Below are positions 48,201 to 56,725 of a stretch of 64,000 nucleotides of DNA, in pieces. This DNA comes from Pocillopora verrucosa (Eukaryota; Cnidaria; Anthozoa; Scleractinia; Pocilloporidae), in NCBI RefSeq assembly GCF_036669915.1, contig NC_089324.1:13021618-13085617 (forward strand), written 5' to 3'. The notes under the pieces were generated by a model. That model was not told the origin of the DNA. It ran no database searches and worked only from the letters and a program-made list of their open reading frames with translations. Made by a program: the position numbers and the translations under genes. The first letter of the stretch is position 1. Each line of letters begins with the position of its first letter.

Positions 48201-50531
48201 AGAGGGATACTAGCGAAGATAGCAAGAGTGTATGACCCGTTAGGGCTCGCAGCGCCTATGACATTGAGTGGAAAACTACTGTACCGAGACGCATGTGATT
48301 TGAAAGTCGGATGGGATGCTCAACTTCCTGGTCAACTGGGAACCAAGTGGTCAAGATGGGAAGCACAGCTACCAGTGAGCATTTCCGTACCCAGAGCCAT
48401 ACCTCAACACTTTGAAGAGATCAGCAACATTGAGCTACATTGTTTCGGCGACGCAAGCGGACAAGGCGTTTCTGCGGCAGTGTACGGTGTCATATCTCAA
48501 CCATCCGGTGATAGTGTTGGGCTGATAGCAGCCAAAGCTAGACTGGCGAAGCAAGGCCTCACCATCCCCCGCCTCGAGTTGGTCTCCGGTCACATGGCGA
48601 CCAATCTCATTGTAAACGTTAAGGAAGCATTAGAGGGTTTCCCAGTTGGAAATATGGTTTGCTGGTTGGACAGCAGCGTTGCGTTACATTGGATCAAGGG
48701 AGCAGGGAGTTACAAGCAGTTCGTAAGCAATCGAGTGCAGAAAATCCAGCAACACCCAGAAGTAAACTGGCGTCATGTGGGTACAAAGGACAACCCAGCT
48801 GACCTTGGCAGTCGGAGCGGAAGCGTGGAAAATGAAGAGCTATGGTGGAGAGGGCCTGAGTGGCTACTAGACCGAGAGCGATGGCCAGCCGATATTAAGA
48901 CAACGGCCACACCAGACAGTCAGGCGGAAGCAAAAGTGATACGGGACGTATTCGCTGTAGCACAAGCTAAGACAGACATCCTAGACGCCTTGCTGATCAA
49001 GTTCAACTTATGGAAAACCCTAAGGGTTTGTGCGTGGGTGACTCGATTCATACATAACCTACGGAGCGAAAAGACGAGAAGATCTAAGGGACCACTCACG
49101 ACAGAGGAGATCGAGATGCAGCGACACCTGTGGCTAAAGCGAACACAGGTGAAATTCAAGAGAGACGAGCGGTTCGAAGATCATCGTGTTCAGCTGAACC
49201 TACAAGAAAACGCAGACGGGTTACTGGAATGCCGAGGGCGGATTCAGGGAGACTATCCCATTTACTTGCCTGAGTCTCATCCGTTCGCGGAGAAGATGGT
49301 GGCAGACGCACATATCAGGACACTCCACGGGGGAGTGAGCCTCACAATGGCAAAGATTCGTGAAAGGTACTGGGTTCCCAGGTTGGGTCGCCTTGCAAAA
49401 AGAGTCGTTAAAGCTTGTAACGGCTGCAAGCGGTTCCGCGCCACAGCGTTTGCGGTTCCGCCACCAGGACAGCTACCAAGGGATCGTACCGAAGGAGAAA
49501 ATGCGTTCCAAGTAGTCGGAGTGGATTTCGCCGGACCACTGAAGTATAGAAAGGGGAGGAATCATGAAGGCAAAGCTTACATAACGCTTTACGCCTGTAG
49601 CCTGACCAGAGGTATTTACCTTGAGCTACTACCCAGCCTAGAAACGGGAGAATTCCTTCGATGCCTGAAACGGTTTATCGCCCGACGTGGGCGGCCAGAA
49701 AAGATTTACTCAGACAACGGGAGTACCTTCGTGGCAGCAGCTAAGTGGCTGAAACAAGTGATGACTGACGAACGCCTCAACGAATTCCTCTCCCGTCAAG
49801 AAATCAAGTGGCAATTCAACCTGAGCAGAGCGCCCTGGTGGGGAGGGCAGTTCGAGAGAATGGTTGGATTGGTGAAGAGAAGTCTACAGAAGACCATTGG
49901 AAACGGGTTCCTAACGTGGACCGAGTTAGAGGAGGTTATACTAGACGTAGAGGTTGCAGTCAACAACCGACCTTTAAGTTACGTGGAGGACGATGTGCAG
50001 CTACCGATCTTGACCCCCCACTCCTTGTTGTTTGGTCAACCAAATGCACTACTCGAGTTGGAACCGCACTGCATAGAAGACGGTGAATTACGCAAGCGAG
50101 CAAAGTATCTCAGACGATGCAAGGAGGCCGTCTGGAAGCGATGGACGGGGGAGTACTTAAAGGGGCTGCGCGAACGCCATCGTCTAAAGAATCCTGGAAA
50201 GCCCGAAAATCCTATTGTGGGCGAGGTCGTGCTGATCAAGTCGGACGACAAGAATCGCGGGAAATGGAAGGTCGGGATCGTCACGGAACTAATCAAAGGG
50301 CGTGACGGTGTTGTCCGGGGAGCAAAGTTGCGCACAGGGACCTCACATCTAGAGCGAGCAGTACAGCAGCTGTATCCGTTAGAACTGTCATGTGATCGAC
50401 CGGGAGACGGCGACAGACCTCCAACGACCGAGTTGCGCATTGAAGCGCCAGCGTTCAGGCCTTCCCGTGATGCAGCCGTCGCAGCAAGATTACGTATGGA
50501 GGATCTTGCTCACGATGAGGAAGGGGGTTGA
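45258..50531 (+). CDS. BEL/Pao gag-pol polyprotein, 1757 aa
   Basis: Domains in order, with approximate residues: coiled-coil N-terminus (1-150); DUF1759 gag region (161-310); three Cys/His zinc knuckles (376-438); retropepsin-like protease with LLDTGAGSS (479-487); reverse transcriptase (about 760-930) with DIKQAF and the catalytic YVDD (about 885-888); RNase H beginning CFGDASG (about 1060); integrase zinc-binding H2C2 (about 1351-1390) and core with D (about 1421), SDNGS (about 1485) and E in GGQFE (about 1533); and the C-terminal DUF5641 (about 1590-1690). The YVDD box and the DUF1759/DUF5641 pair are typical of BEL/Pao. No envelope gene is seen. The frame is unbroken, as expected for a young copy. 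The start is the first ATG, 36 bp after the LTR. Confidence 0.97.
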   Translation: MELEALQKNLDAKLKLLAYKQEKGKGIVDKANATTIGRHRDGLVCLAKEADEVKLKIEEKKIAKGEQMDEVCAWSNEIDKVIEGVDAEIEYLGKCLGEVKKKSQMAEKESEKATIAKEREEQLAFEKAQWEMKLDYEKKSEELGSKKGKGLSGDTVMHAKLPKLSITKFDGSFEQWLSFWNKFSAEIDATDLSAVTKFAYLKELLVTKVRADIDGLPFNLEGYERAKAILKSEYGKTSEIVNAYVNNIMGLPTITSASPKEINEFYKRLLFNVQSLETLGKLREVSGNVRAVLDKLKGIKGDLVRGHEDWRDWDFAKLIQAIKGWRDINSEGEESDGGSVSKRKNDRNDWNARVPPPRGRSYQVQQQANGGQMRGCVYCDDTNHTSANCTKVVAVGDRKRILSQKQLCFNCTSDKHRADSCRSRGCHNCQRRHHTSICDRPPSGHTTRGRFMTAQNKGTERVVYPVVVVEVNGIKCRALLDTGAGSSYASSAILEHLGNKPLREEFKRIEMMLGSTNKVIGVHSVTIGSLDGKFRLETEVTRVDRSTLLSLDNPGYAGILEKYPYLDGVYMDDRDEKPELPVHIILGASEYAKIKTETIPKIGRPGEPVAELTKFGWTIMSPGKEVDLSNMFLTQTTAADYEQLCKLDVLGLRDTPGGDQADVYEEFKEQLTRGPEGWYETGLPWRGNHPPLPNHRAGSLKRLESTIRKLEKNGILQKYDAIIKDQLNEGIVERVSGPPVGKEFYIPHKAVVREAAESTKLRIVYDASARASEKAPSLNECLHAGPPLQNKLWAVLVRARFHPVALTGDIKQAFLQVRIREEDRDAMRFHWITDLQSRRVEILRFTRALFGLAPSPFLLGGVIKQHLEACRTENPDLVREIEKSLYVDDLISGGPTVKAALEVKAGVTHVFNQASFKLHKWHSNVPAVESPGDSLSEDTTFAKEQLGAPQEGGGSILGLPWNKRQDTIEINFPTDRTQVTKRGILAKIARVYDPLGLAAPMTLSGKLLYRDACDLKVGWDAQLPGQLGTKWSRWEAQLPVSISVPRAIPQHFEEISNIELHCFGDASGQGVSAAVYGVISQPSGDSVGLIAAKARLAKQGLTIPRLELVSGHMATNLIVNVKEALEGFPVGNMVCWLDSSVALHWIKGAGSYKQFVSNRVQKIQQHPEVNWRHVGTKDNPADLGSRSGSVENEELWWRGPEWLLDRERWPADIKTTATPDSQAEAKVIRDVFAVAQAKTDILDALLIKFNLWKTLRVCAWVTRFIHNLRSEKTRRSKGPLTTEEIEMQRHLWLKRTQVKFKRDERFEDHRVQLNLQENADGLLECRGRIQGDYPIYLPESHPFAEKMVADAHIRTLHGGVSLTMAKIRERYWVPRLGRLAKRVVKACNGCKRFRATAFAVPPPGQLPRDRTEGENAFQVVGVDFAGPLKYRKGRNHEGKAYITLYACSLTRGIYLELLPSLETGEFLRCLKRFIARRGRPEKIYSDNGSTFVAAAKWLKQVMTDERLNEFLSRQEIKWQFNLSRAPWWGGQFERMVGLVKRSLQKTIGNGFLTWTELEEVILDVEVAVNNRPLSYVEDDVQLPILTPHSLLFGQPNALLELEPHCIEDGELRKRAKYLRRCKEAVWKRWTGEYLKGLRERHRLKNPGKPENPIVGEVVLIKSDDKNRGKWKVGIVTELIKGRDGVVRGAKLRTGTSHLERAVQQLYPLELSCDRPGDGDRPPTTELRIEAPAFRPSRDAAVAARLRMEDLAHDEEGG

Positions 50532-50744
50532 ACTTTGAACCAAACCGAAACAGATTGGATGACAACAGCGGATCGGATGCTTGAACATTCTACTTATGAA
50601 CTGAACATCTGCCACTATGGCTACTGATTGATCAATGATTAGTGTGATTAGGAAATCGATTGAAAATTCTAGATGATAGATTCGTTCATAAAATCTAAGC
50701 GATAAGGTTCATTTCTCGACAGACATTTGCTCTCCGAGACAAAT

Positions 50745-50754
50745 GGGGGGAGGG
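50745..50754 (+). other. Polypurine tract
   Basis: GGGGGGAGGG directly abuts the 3' LTR. It is the expected primer site for plus-strand DNA synthesis. Confidence 0.75.
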
Positions 50755-50938
50755 TGTCGGAAAAGTGACGTCAGCCGTGTAACCTCGCAACGCAAAACCA
50801 AGGGTGGTCTTTAGGATTGTGGTTTTGAAAAAGATATAGGCTAAGATCGACGCGATACGAAGCGTGTAACGACTAGAATAAAGATAGGAAAAGAAAACTA
50901 CGCGAGTGACTAGTGTTGCTATACTGGGATTTCCAACA
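50755..50938 (+). repeat. 3' LTR of BEL/Pao element
   Basis: A 184-bp partner of 45038-45222. It is followed by the target duplication GTGC at 50939-50942. Confidence 0.95.
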
Positions 50939-51079
50939 GTGCCACACTCATTCAATCATGATTCACTAGCCCAAGTATTGACTCTTGTCCAGGGTGAGTA
51001 GCATGATGTTGGTGGCATGGTAGGAGCATAGCTGGTGGCATTGGCTGGCAGAATTCATTTAGCGTAGCTGTATAAGCTA

Positions 51080-51871
51080 CCGTATTTATTCACCTATAAG
51101 CCGAGCGATTTTTCCAAAAAATTAAACTGAGAACAGGTAAATTCTCGCTAAGGTAGGGGGTTCGGCTTATAGCCGAGTAAAAAAAATTTACGGGTGCTTA
51201 ACAAGATTCGAAATTCAATGTTTATTCGACTATAAGCCAAGCGATTATCAACAAACACAAATTTCCGAGATCACGAAAGGTAGGTACATGTAAATCATTG
51301 TTGGTCATTGACTTTAATCTTTGATCTTTTCGCCAGCGATGCACCATCGATTCACTGATTCCGTAATCTCTAGCGATCTCAGAGTTGTTCTCGACGGCCT
51401 CTGCTTCAGCAACGACTTTTAGTTTGAACGCTAAGTTGTATGAAGAACGACGAACTTTTGGCATGATGATCGATTACGATAACTTTGAAAGAGAGCGATT
51501 GTTTGAGACAGGATTCTGAACTCAGGTGAATGTTTTGTTATGTCACACATGGTTCTATTTATTTACATTAAATTCAACTTATCTGTGATTTGTTGTTACT
51601 TTCAATTAAACGACCAATAACAACTGAGTAAATTAGACTTAATGAATATGTTTATTCATAACCTACTTTTTGGTTGCATGTTTCCCGAGAGGGGAGCTCC
51701 TTTTGTTTTCGGTTTATGTTAATTCATCTCAGTTAACGACACGCGTGGAGTACTTTGCAATTATTAGGTCTCGGCTTTTAGCCGAATGTTTTGTGTATAT
51801 TTTTTATTTCAATGCAACAGCTGCTGACATGAAAAAGTTTAGGGTCTTGGCTTATAGGCGAATAAATACGG
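51080..51871 (-). mobile_element. pogo-like DNA transposon remnant, 792 bp
   Basis: The ends are inverted repeats: CCGTATTTATTCACCTATAA at the left, and the reverse complement of the right end reads CCGTATTTATTCGCCTATAA. Both are flanked by a TA dinucleotide (51078-51079, 51872-51873), the target duplication of Tc1/mariner/pogo elements. Internal CGGCTTATAGCCG palindromes repeat the end sequence. Only the DNA-binding N-terminus of the transposase is left. Confidence 0.85.
51222..51464 (-). pseudogene. Truncated pogo/Tigger transposase N-terminus, 80 aa
   Basis: Starts at ATG 51464. Residues 1-50 form a helix-turn-helix of the Psq/CENP-B type (RRSSYNLAFKLKVV ... EIARDYGISESMVHRWRK), known as the DNA-binding part of pogo-like transposases. 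From about residue 52 the similarity ends, and the frame runs through noncoding sequence to a stop at 51222. The catalytic DDE domain is absent, so it cannot catalyse transposition. Confidence 0.75.
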
Positions 51872-51873
51872 TA

Positions 51874-52838
51874 ATTGCTAGTGGCATAAGCTGATTGCAC
51901 CAGCCTAGTGGCATAAACTAGTTGCTATCTTTTTTTCCTGGATAACAATTTGTCTTAGTTTAAACCCACTCTCTTATTCAGTGAGCAATTTTTTATTTCT
52001 ATTTTTATGGTTTAGAGACACAACTTAAAATTTGGTATTAATAAACCTACAGTGTAAAAGCTATCAGGAATTGTCAAATTACAGTAAAGTTAACACTCAC
52101 TCTTTGATTTACTGCGCTATTGGCATTGACTGCTGCTTCATGTCCAAACTTTTTGCCCTACTTCAGTCCTAACTGGTCAGAGATCTGCACATTATGACAA
52201 AAAAAAAAACAATATCGTAAATCAATTGAATAATAATTGGCAAATTACTCAAAAATAACTTTCACGACCTAAATACAGTGTTTGCATCATTCTACTTTGT
52301 ATAATTTATAAATAAATTTAATTAAGTAATAATTATCCAAGAATACAAAACATTGTTATTGACTACTACTGTAACTCTTTATTCAATCATCATCATTATT
52401 ATTAGTTATAATTAATAAAAATACAGTAATTTTCTTTTTTTTTTCTTTTTAAACATTGTGCGTCCACCTCAGTGGTATTGACTTAAGGTGAGTCTAAGAG
52501 AATTTGAGGCAAAACAGTCACGGCCATAAATTTGGGAATTGAGATATGTCCAGAAATGCATGCAGTAATAAAAATGGAGAAAACTCGCTAAAATTGTCAA
52601 ATCCAGGAACATTCACTCAGTTTGACAAAAATCCATGACCATTCACTTCATTTAACTAAATTTAGTGAAATCTGCTATTTTTGTCACTGCATGTATTTCT
52701 GGACAACAGTGGGAAGTTGGGAGGGAAAAAGGGGACATGTTATCCAAATTTAAATATCTTAAGATTAAGGATTTACAGTGGTTTGCATCTGTGCTACAAA
52801 ATAATTTGTGATCACCAATGTTAGGTCATTCAATCTAA
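51874..52838. other. AT-rich intergenic or intronic DNA
   Basis: Mostly simple AT-rich sequence. A possible 57-nt minus-strand exon at 52101-52157 (protein-like KKFGHEAAVNANSAVNQR, acceptor CTGAAGTAG, donor GTGAGT) could belong to the gene at 43.4-45.0 kb, but its phase is not confirmed. Nothing else seen. Confidence 0.35.
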
Positions 52839-53061
52839 ATTCTGCAAAACTGTTGAAGGGGCTCATATTTAGCACTAAAAGGAAGAAAACTCACAGATGA
52901 TCATGAGGAGAATTCAAAGTCAGTTGATCATCAAAAACAGCACTCCCCATTTAGATATTGGACACCATCAGTTTTCAACACATATTTTAATCCTCATAGC
53001 TCTCAATTTGAAACCTGATAACCTAATGACAATTTTTGCAGACTGTCCAAAAATAAAGAAA
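52839..53061 (+). repeat. B-type TRIM upstream flank, cut off before copy E
   Basis: Homologous to 12006-12226 up to CCAAAAATAAAG, where homology to the B promoter ends. Confidence 0.8.
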
Positions 53062-53210
53062 AGGCCGGACCTCAACTTTTTTAAGTTTCCAGGTGAAAAG
53101 AGACTAAGTGAGAACTGGAGAGCCTTCTGTTGTCATGCTGATAAGGAGTTCACATCCATCAAGAACTTACATGTATGCTCTGAACACTTTGAGACAAAAC
53201 AAATCAATTA
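53062..53210 (+). pseudogene. THAP zinc-finger fragment
   Basis: Encodes about 49 residues with the THAP pattern NFFKFPGEKRLSENW, a short spacer, then VCSEHFE. The N-terminal Cys pair of the C2CH finger is lost at the breakpoint, and a stop follows just after the domain. THAP domains occur in host DNA-binding proteins and in P-element and Kolobok transposases; which source applies here is unknown. Confidence 0.5.
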
Positions 53211-53916
53211 AACTGGACACTTTTTGGGATGAAAAGGTTAGCCAAAGCACGGTTCTATCAATATTTAATCAGTGAACAGTCCCTAGAAGTCCAAGTCAAT
53301 ACAAAAAAAGGTCCAGTTAGCAGAGAAAATGAAGACAGCAAAGAAGTAATTGCCATGTGTCAACTGATATTGCTCTGAAAGATAATGATTACGTCCTTAA
53401 GGGTCAGTAATTCATTAACAGCTTCACTGTGTTTTTGGAATTGGAAGGCCCTTTTATGTGGCATATTTTGTAAAAATTGGAGGCTATTATCCTTCCTGCC
53501 CTCTGTGAAAACCTTAATTATGAATTACCAGTACTTTGACTGGGTGTTTTTTGAAATATTACCTCAGTAGCAAACTTTGAATAATGTAGAAATTCCAAAA
53601 AGGTACTACTAATACTTGCTTCCAAATCAAACTGAGCCGCAGCGGATTGTCCACATGCACCATCAGCATTATAAAAAGAAATAAAATGTCAGGTCGCTAA
53701 TCTCCTATACCTTAGAGAGTCAGTTTATTCGCACAGAAACTCAAAATAAACAAACAAAATTGGAAAAACATTGGCTTGTTCGCTTGTGCAGAAAATTGAA
53801 AAAAAATACAGCTGACACATGTGACTTACCCGCCTTTACAAGCACAGTAAACATAGAAACGCTTCCAATGTTTTTAAGCACGATAAAATCCCAGTAAAGG
53901 TCTTGGCATCTTCGGT
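53211..53916. other. Insert DNA without recognised genes
   Basis: Middle of the 1.45-kb segment that replaces the promoter of TRIM E. AT-rich; no domain seen in six frames. Confidence 0.35.
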
Positions 53917-54512
53917 TTAAGATCTTTCATTTAATTCCACTTTGAACTGGAAATAGCAGTATCCGGTCTGTTTACCAGTCCCATCAGCAATTAAATCGTG
54001 GTACTTCAGATCCTTCACATGGCAGTCAACAAATGAGCGAAAACCCTCAAAGACTTTTATACGACCGTAAACAGTCTTCATCGCAACCATCTATTCTAAC
54101 CAGATAATGGTAAATATTGGGAAACCTGAAGTCTGGATTACCTGTGAACTCATGAACCCAAAACTTCAGCGAAAGTGGATGGGAAGTACTTTTCCTCTTG
54201 GCAATGTTATTGTCGAATTAATCAACTCGTCGTGCTCCTCTGTTTCCTTTTCAAGTTTTGGAAGTTTTATATCGCCACATTCTTGCAAAGCTCTAGCATT
54301 TCTTCCCCTCCTCTACTCTTACCGATTAAAGAAATTTTAATATCCATTTCTTTCAAAAACTTGTGTAGTTCTGGAACTTTCATATTTGTGAAGAGAGAAT
54401 CATTCGCTGCCAAGTTTCCCCCCAGCCTCAGCTTGATGTCAAAACTAGTTACCAGACCTTCTTGCACAAATAATTCGAGCACGTCGTGAATAAGCTTCTT
54501 TAATGCTGACAC
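53917..54512 (-). pseudogene. Fragments of a decayed minus-strand gene
   Basis: Two protein-like pieces. At 54267-54512 an 82-codon frame without ATG contains VPELHKFLKEMDIK ... LELCKN, resembling a SAP-type helix-extended-helix motif. At 53917-54081 a 54-aa frame starts at ATG 54081 with a HVKDLKYHDL stretch, overlapped in another frame by FRFPNIYHYLVRIDG. From memory the combination resembles the N-terminal part of multi-copy cnidarian SAP/YqaJ-type proteins. The pieces are out of frame with each other, so this is a relic. The identity is tentative. Confidence 0.35.
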
Positions 54513-54514
54513 TG

Positions 54515-56725
54515 ATGGAGTCGCTTTTGATAAACCTCAAGGAACAAGTTACTTGTTCGATTTGCCTCGATACCTACTCCGAGCCCAAAACTATATCATG
54601 TCTTCACACGTTTTGCTGTGAATGTTTGGAGAAACATGTAAGAGTGAGCCAGAAACAGGGAAAATTCAGATGCCCCTAGTGTCAGGCAGCGATCGATTTA
54701 CCAGAAGGAAATCGCTTCGACCGTTTGCCTAACAGCTTTTTCCATAAAAGTTTGCTGAGTCTTCTCGCTGTTCGACAAAGTGGCGAGGCAAGTAGCATTA
54801 CTTGTTATCAATGCAGCGCAACCAACCCTCAGATGTACTACTGCTTCGATTGCGGACGATTCATGTGCCCTGATTGTTTCAACGCACATGAATTGCTTAA
54901 GAAGTCTTTTCAAGGACACAAAGTCACGCCAGTTCAAGGCTTCAAAACAGAAGATTACGAAGCATTGTTAAGGCGACAACCGTTTTGTTCTCAACAATTC
55001 CATGAGAGAGAAATTACACGGTTTTTTTGTTCGCAGTGTCAAGTTTGCATTTGTCAAATTTGCATAGTCACGGATCATCAAAACCACAAAGTTGTTCTTG
55101 TCGACAAAGCAGCACACGAGGAAAAGGATAACATCATGTCGGGCGCTAAATTGATCAAGAAAATGGAAAGCGAGCTCCAGGAAGTCATTAAGCAGTTTGA
55201 AGAAACCATTTCTAAGCTGGAAAGCAATATGGAAACGGCTAAGCGAGGCGTCAAGCAAACAGCTGAAAAAATGATCGCAAATATTCGAGAGCGCGAGCGA
55301 GAGGCGTTAGAATCCCTCGAGGCAACACGCGTGTCGAGACTCTATAAAATTAGCTTGGCCAAACAGGAAGTGGAATCCTTAGTAAAACAAATAAACCAAG
55401 CAGCTCAGTTTGCGGAAAACCTGGTGCAGAGAACCTCAAGCTCGGATATTATGCAGAACAAAGAAACTTTAAAGACCAAATTTGAAGAGCTTCTGCGAGT
55501 TGCAGTTCCAAAACATCAGCAGACGACATTCATCAAATTTACTGCGACATCTCAAAAGGACTTGAAACTGGGTTTTCTTGAAGTCATCGAAGGTACCGCA
55601 AACGCAGCTAAAGCAACTTTAGAAGGACTAGATCAAACTTTCCAGGCTGGTGTAGAAGCAGAGTTTACGTTATGTCCAAAGAAATCTGGAGGAGAGATGA
55701 GTAACCAGGCTGGTCTTAGAGGTCGAGTTGAATTGCTGATTAAACCCGTCAAAGATGTTACAGACGTGATTGTTGAAGAGAAAGAAGACGGCAATCTTAG
55801 ACTGAAGTTTACTCCCGAAGTACCTGGCACCTATATCATTGAGGTGAAGATTAATGGCGATAAACTACCGACCTGTCCTATGACTGTGCAGGTAAAAGAA
55901 CGTGAACTTGTTGTGGTCGGTGAGTTGAAGTTAAAGTTCTCTCCTGGAGACAAGCCTGTAAAGTTATATGGAATTGCTGTGAATACAGAAGGCCAGATAG
56001 TTGTGACAGATAACAATGGCCACTGTGTTTATGTGTTTGATAAAGATGGTAACTGTTTGAAGAAAATTGGAGGCCGAGGTAGCAGTACAGGACAATTTCA
56101 GTTCCCTGATGGCATTTTGTTTTTAAATGACAACGAAGTCCTAATTGCAGATAATAGCAATGATAGAATACAGCGACTTAATATTAACACAGGAACTGTT
56201 GTTAAAAGTTTTGGGAAAAAAGGCAGAGAAAAAGGAGAGTTTGGCAGGCCAATAGACGTTACTGTGGATGATGAAGAACGCATTGTTGTAACCGAGTATA
56301 GAAATGGTAGGATACAGGTGATGTCAGAGGAAGGAGAGTCTATTTTCACATTTGGAGACAAAGGCTCAGAGAAACTGCTTGGTCCAACCTGCTGCACTCT
56401 TTATAAAAACGTGTTTCTCGTATCTGATACAAGCAACCACTGCATAAAAGCTTTTGATCAGTTAGGAACATTCTTATACAAGTTCGGCAAACAAGGGAAT
56501 CAAGATGGACAATTTAACCGGCCGCGTGGTTTGCTTGTAGACAGCTCCGATAATCTTTTAGTATGTGACTTTGGCAATAACCGAGTTCAGCAGTTTTCTT
56601 TAGACGGTCGCTTCACCGGCAAAAGTATCACCCGTTTATCTCAGCCTATGGCGATAACAAAAGCACCAGACGGGCGTATTCTTGTTACTAGCTATGATGA
56701 GAAAAAATTGTACACTTTGAAATAG
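54515..56725 (+). pseudogene. TRIM-NHL copy E (two-B-box), single nonsense in RING
   Basis: From ATG 54515 the frame is open for 736 codons except for one TAG at 54677-54679 (codon 55), where GAG encodes Glu in the RING CPEC of all other copies. Downstream are intact B-box 1 (CYQC ... CFDC ... CPDC), B-box 2 (CSQQFH ... CSQC ... CQIC), coiled coil, filamin and six NHL blades. It is the sister of pseudogene B, but otherwise undamaged. Its usual promoter is replaced by foreign DNA. Translation from Met107 (54833) could give a protein of about 630 aa without a RING, hence without ligase activity and possibly dominant-negative. It could equally be a very young pseudogene, or readthrough or a base error could hide a functional gene. 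Confidence 0.85.

Larger units (their letters stand above)
45038..50939 (+). mobile_element. Full-length BEL/Pao LTR retrotransposon
   Basis: Complete element: a 185-bp 5' LTR, primer-binding site, one 1757-codon gag-pol frame, a polypurine tract and a 184-bp 3' LTR whose last base is 50938. The target duplication GTGC lies at 45034-45037 and 50939-50942. The LTRs differ only in the length of one A-run, so insertion was very recent. It sits in what appears to be an intron of the minus-strand gene. All main enzymatic motifs are intact, so it may be mobile. Confidence 0.95.
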
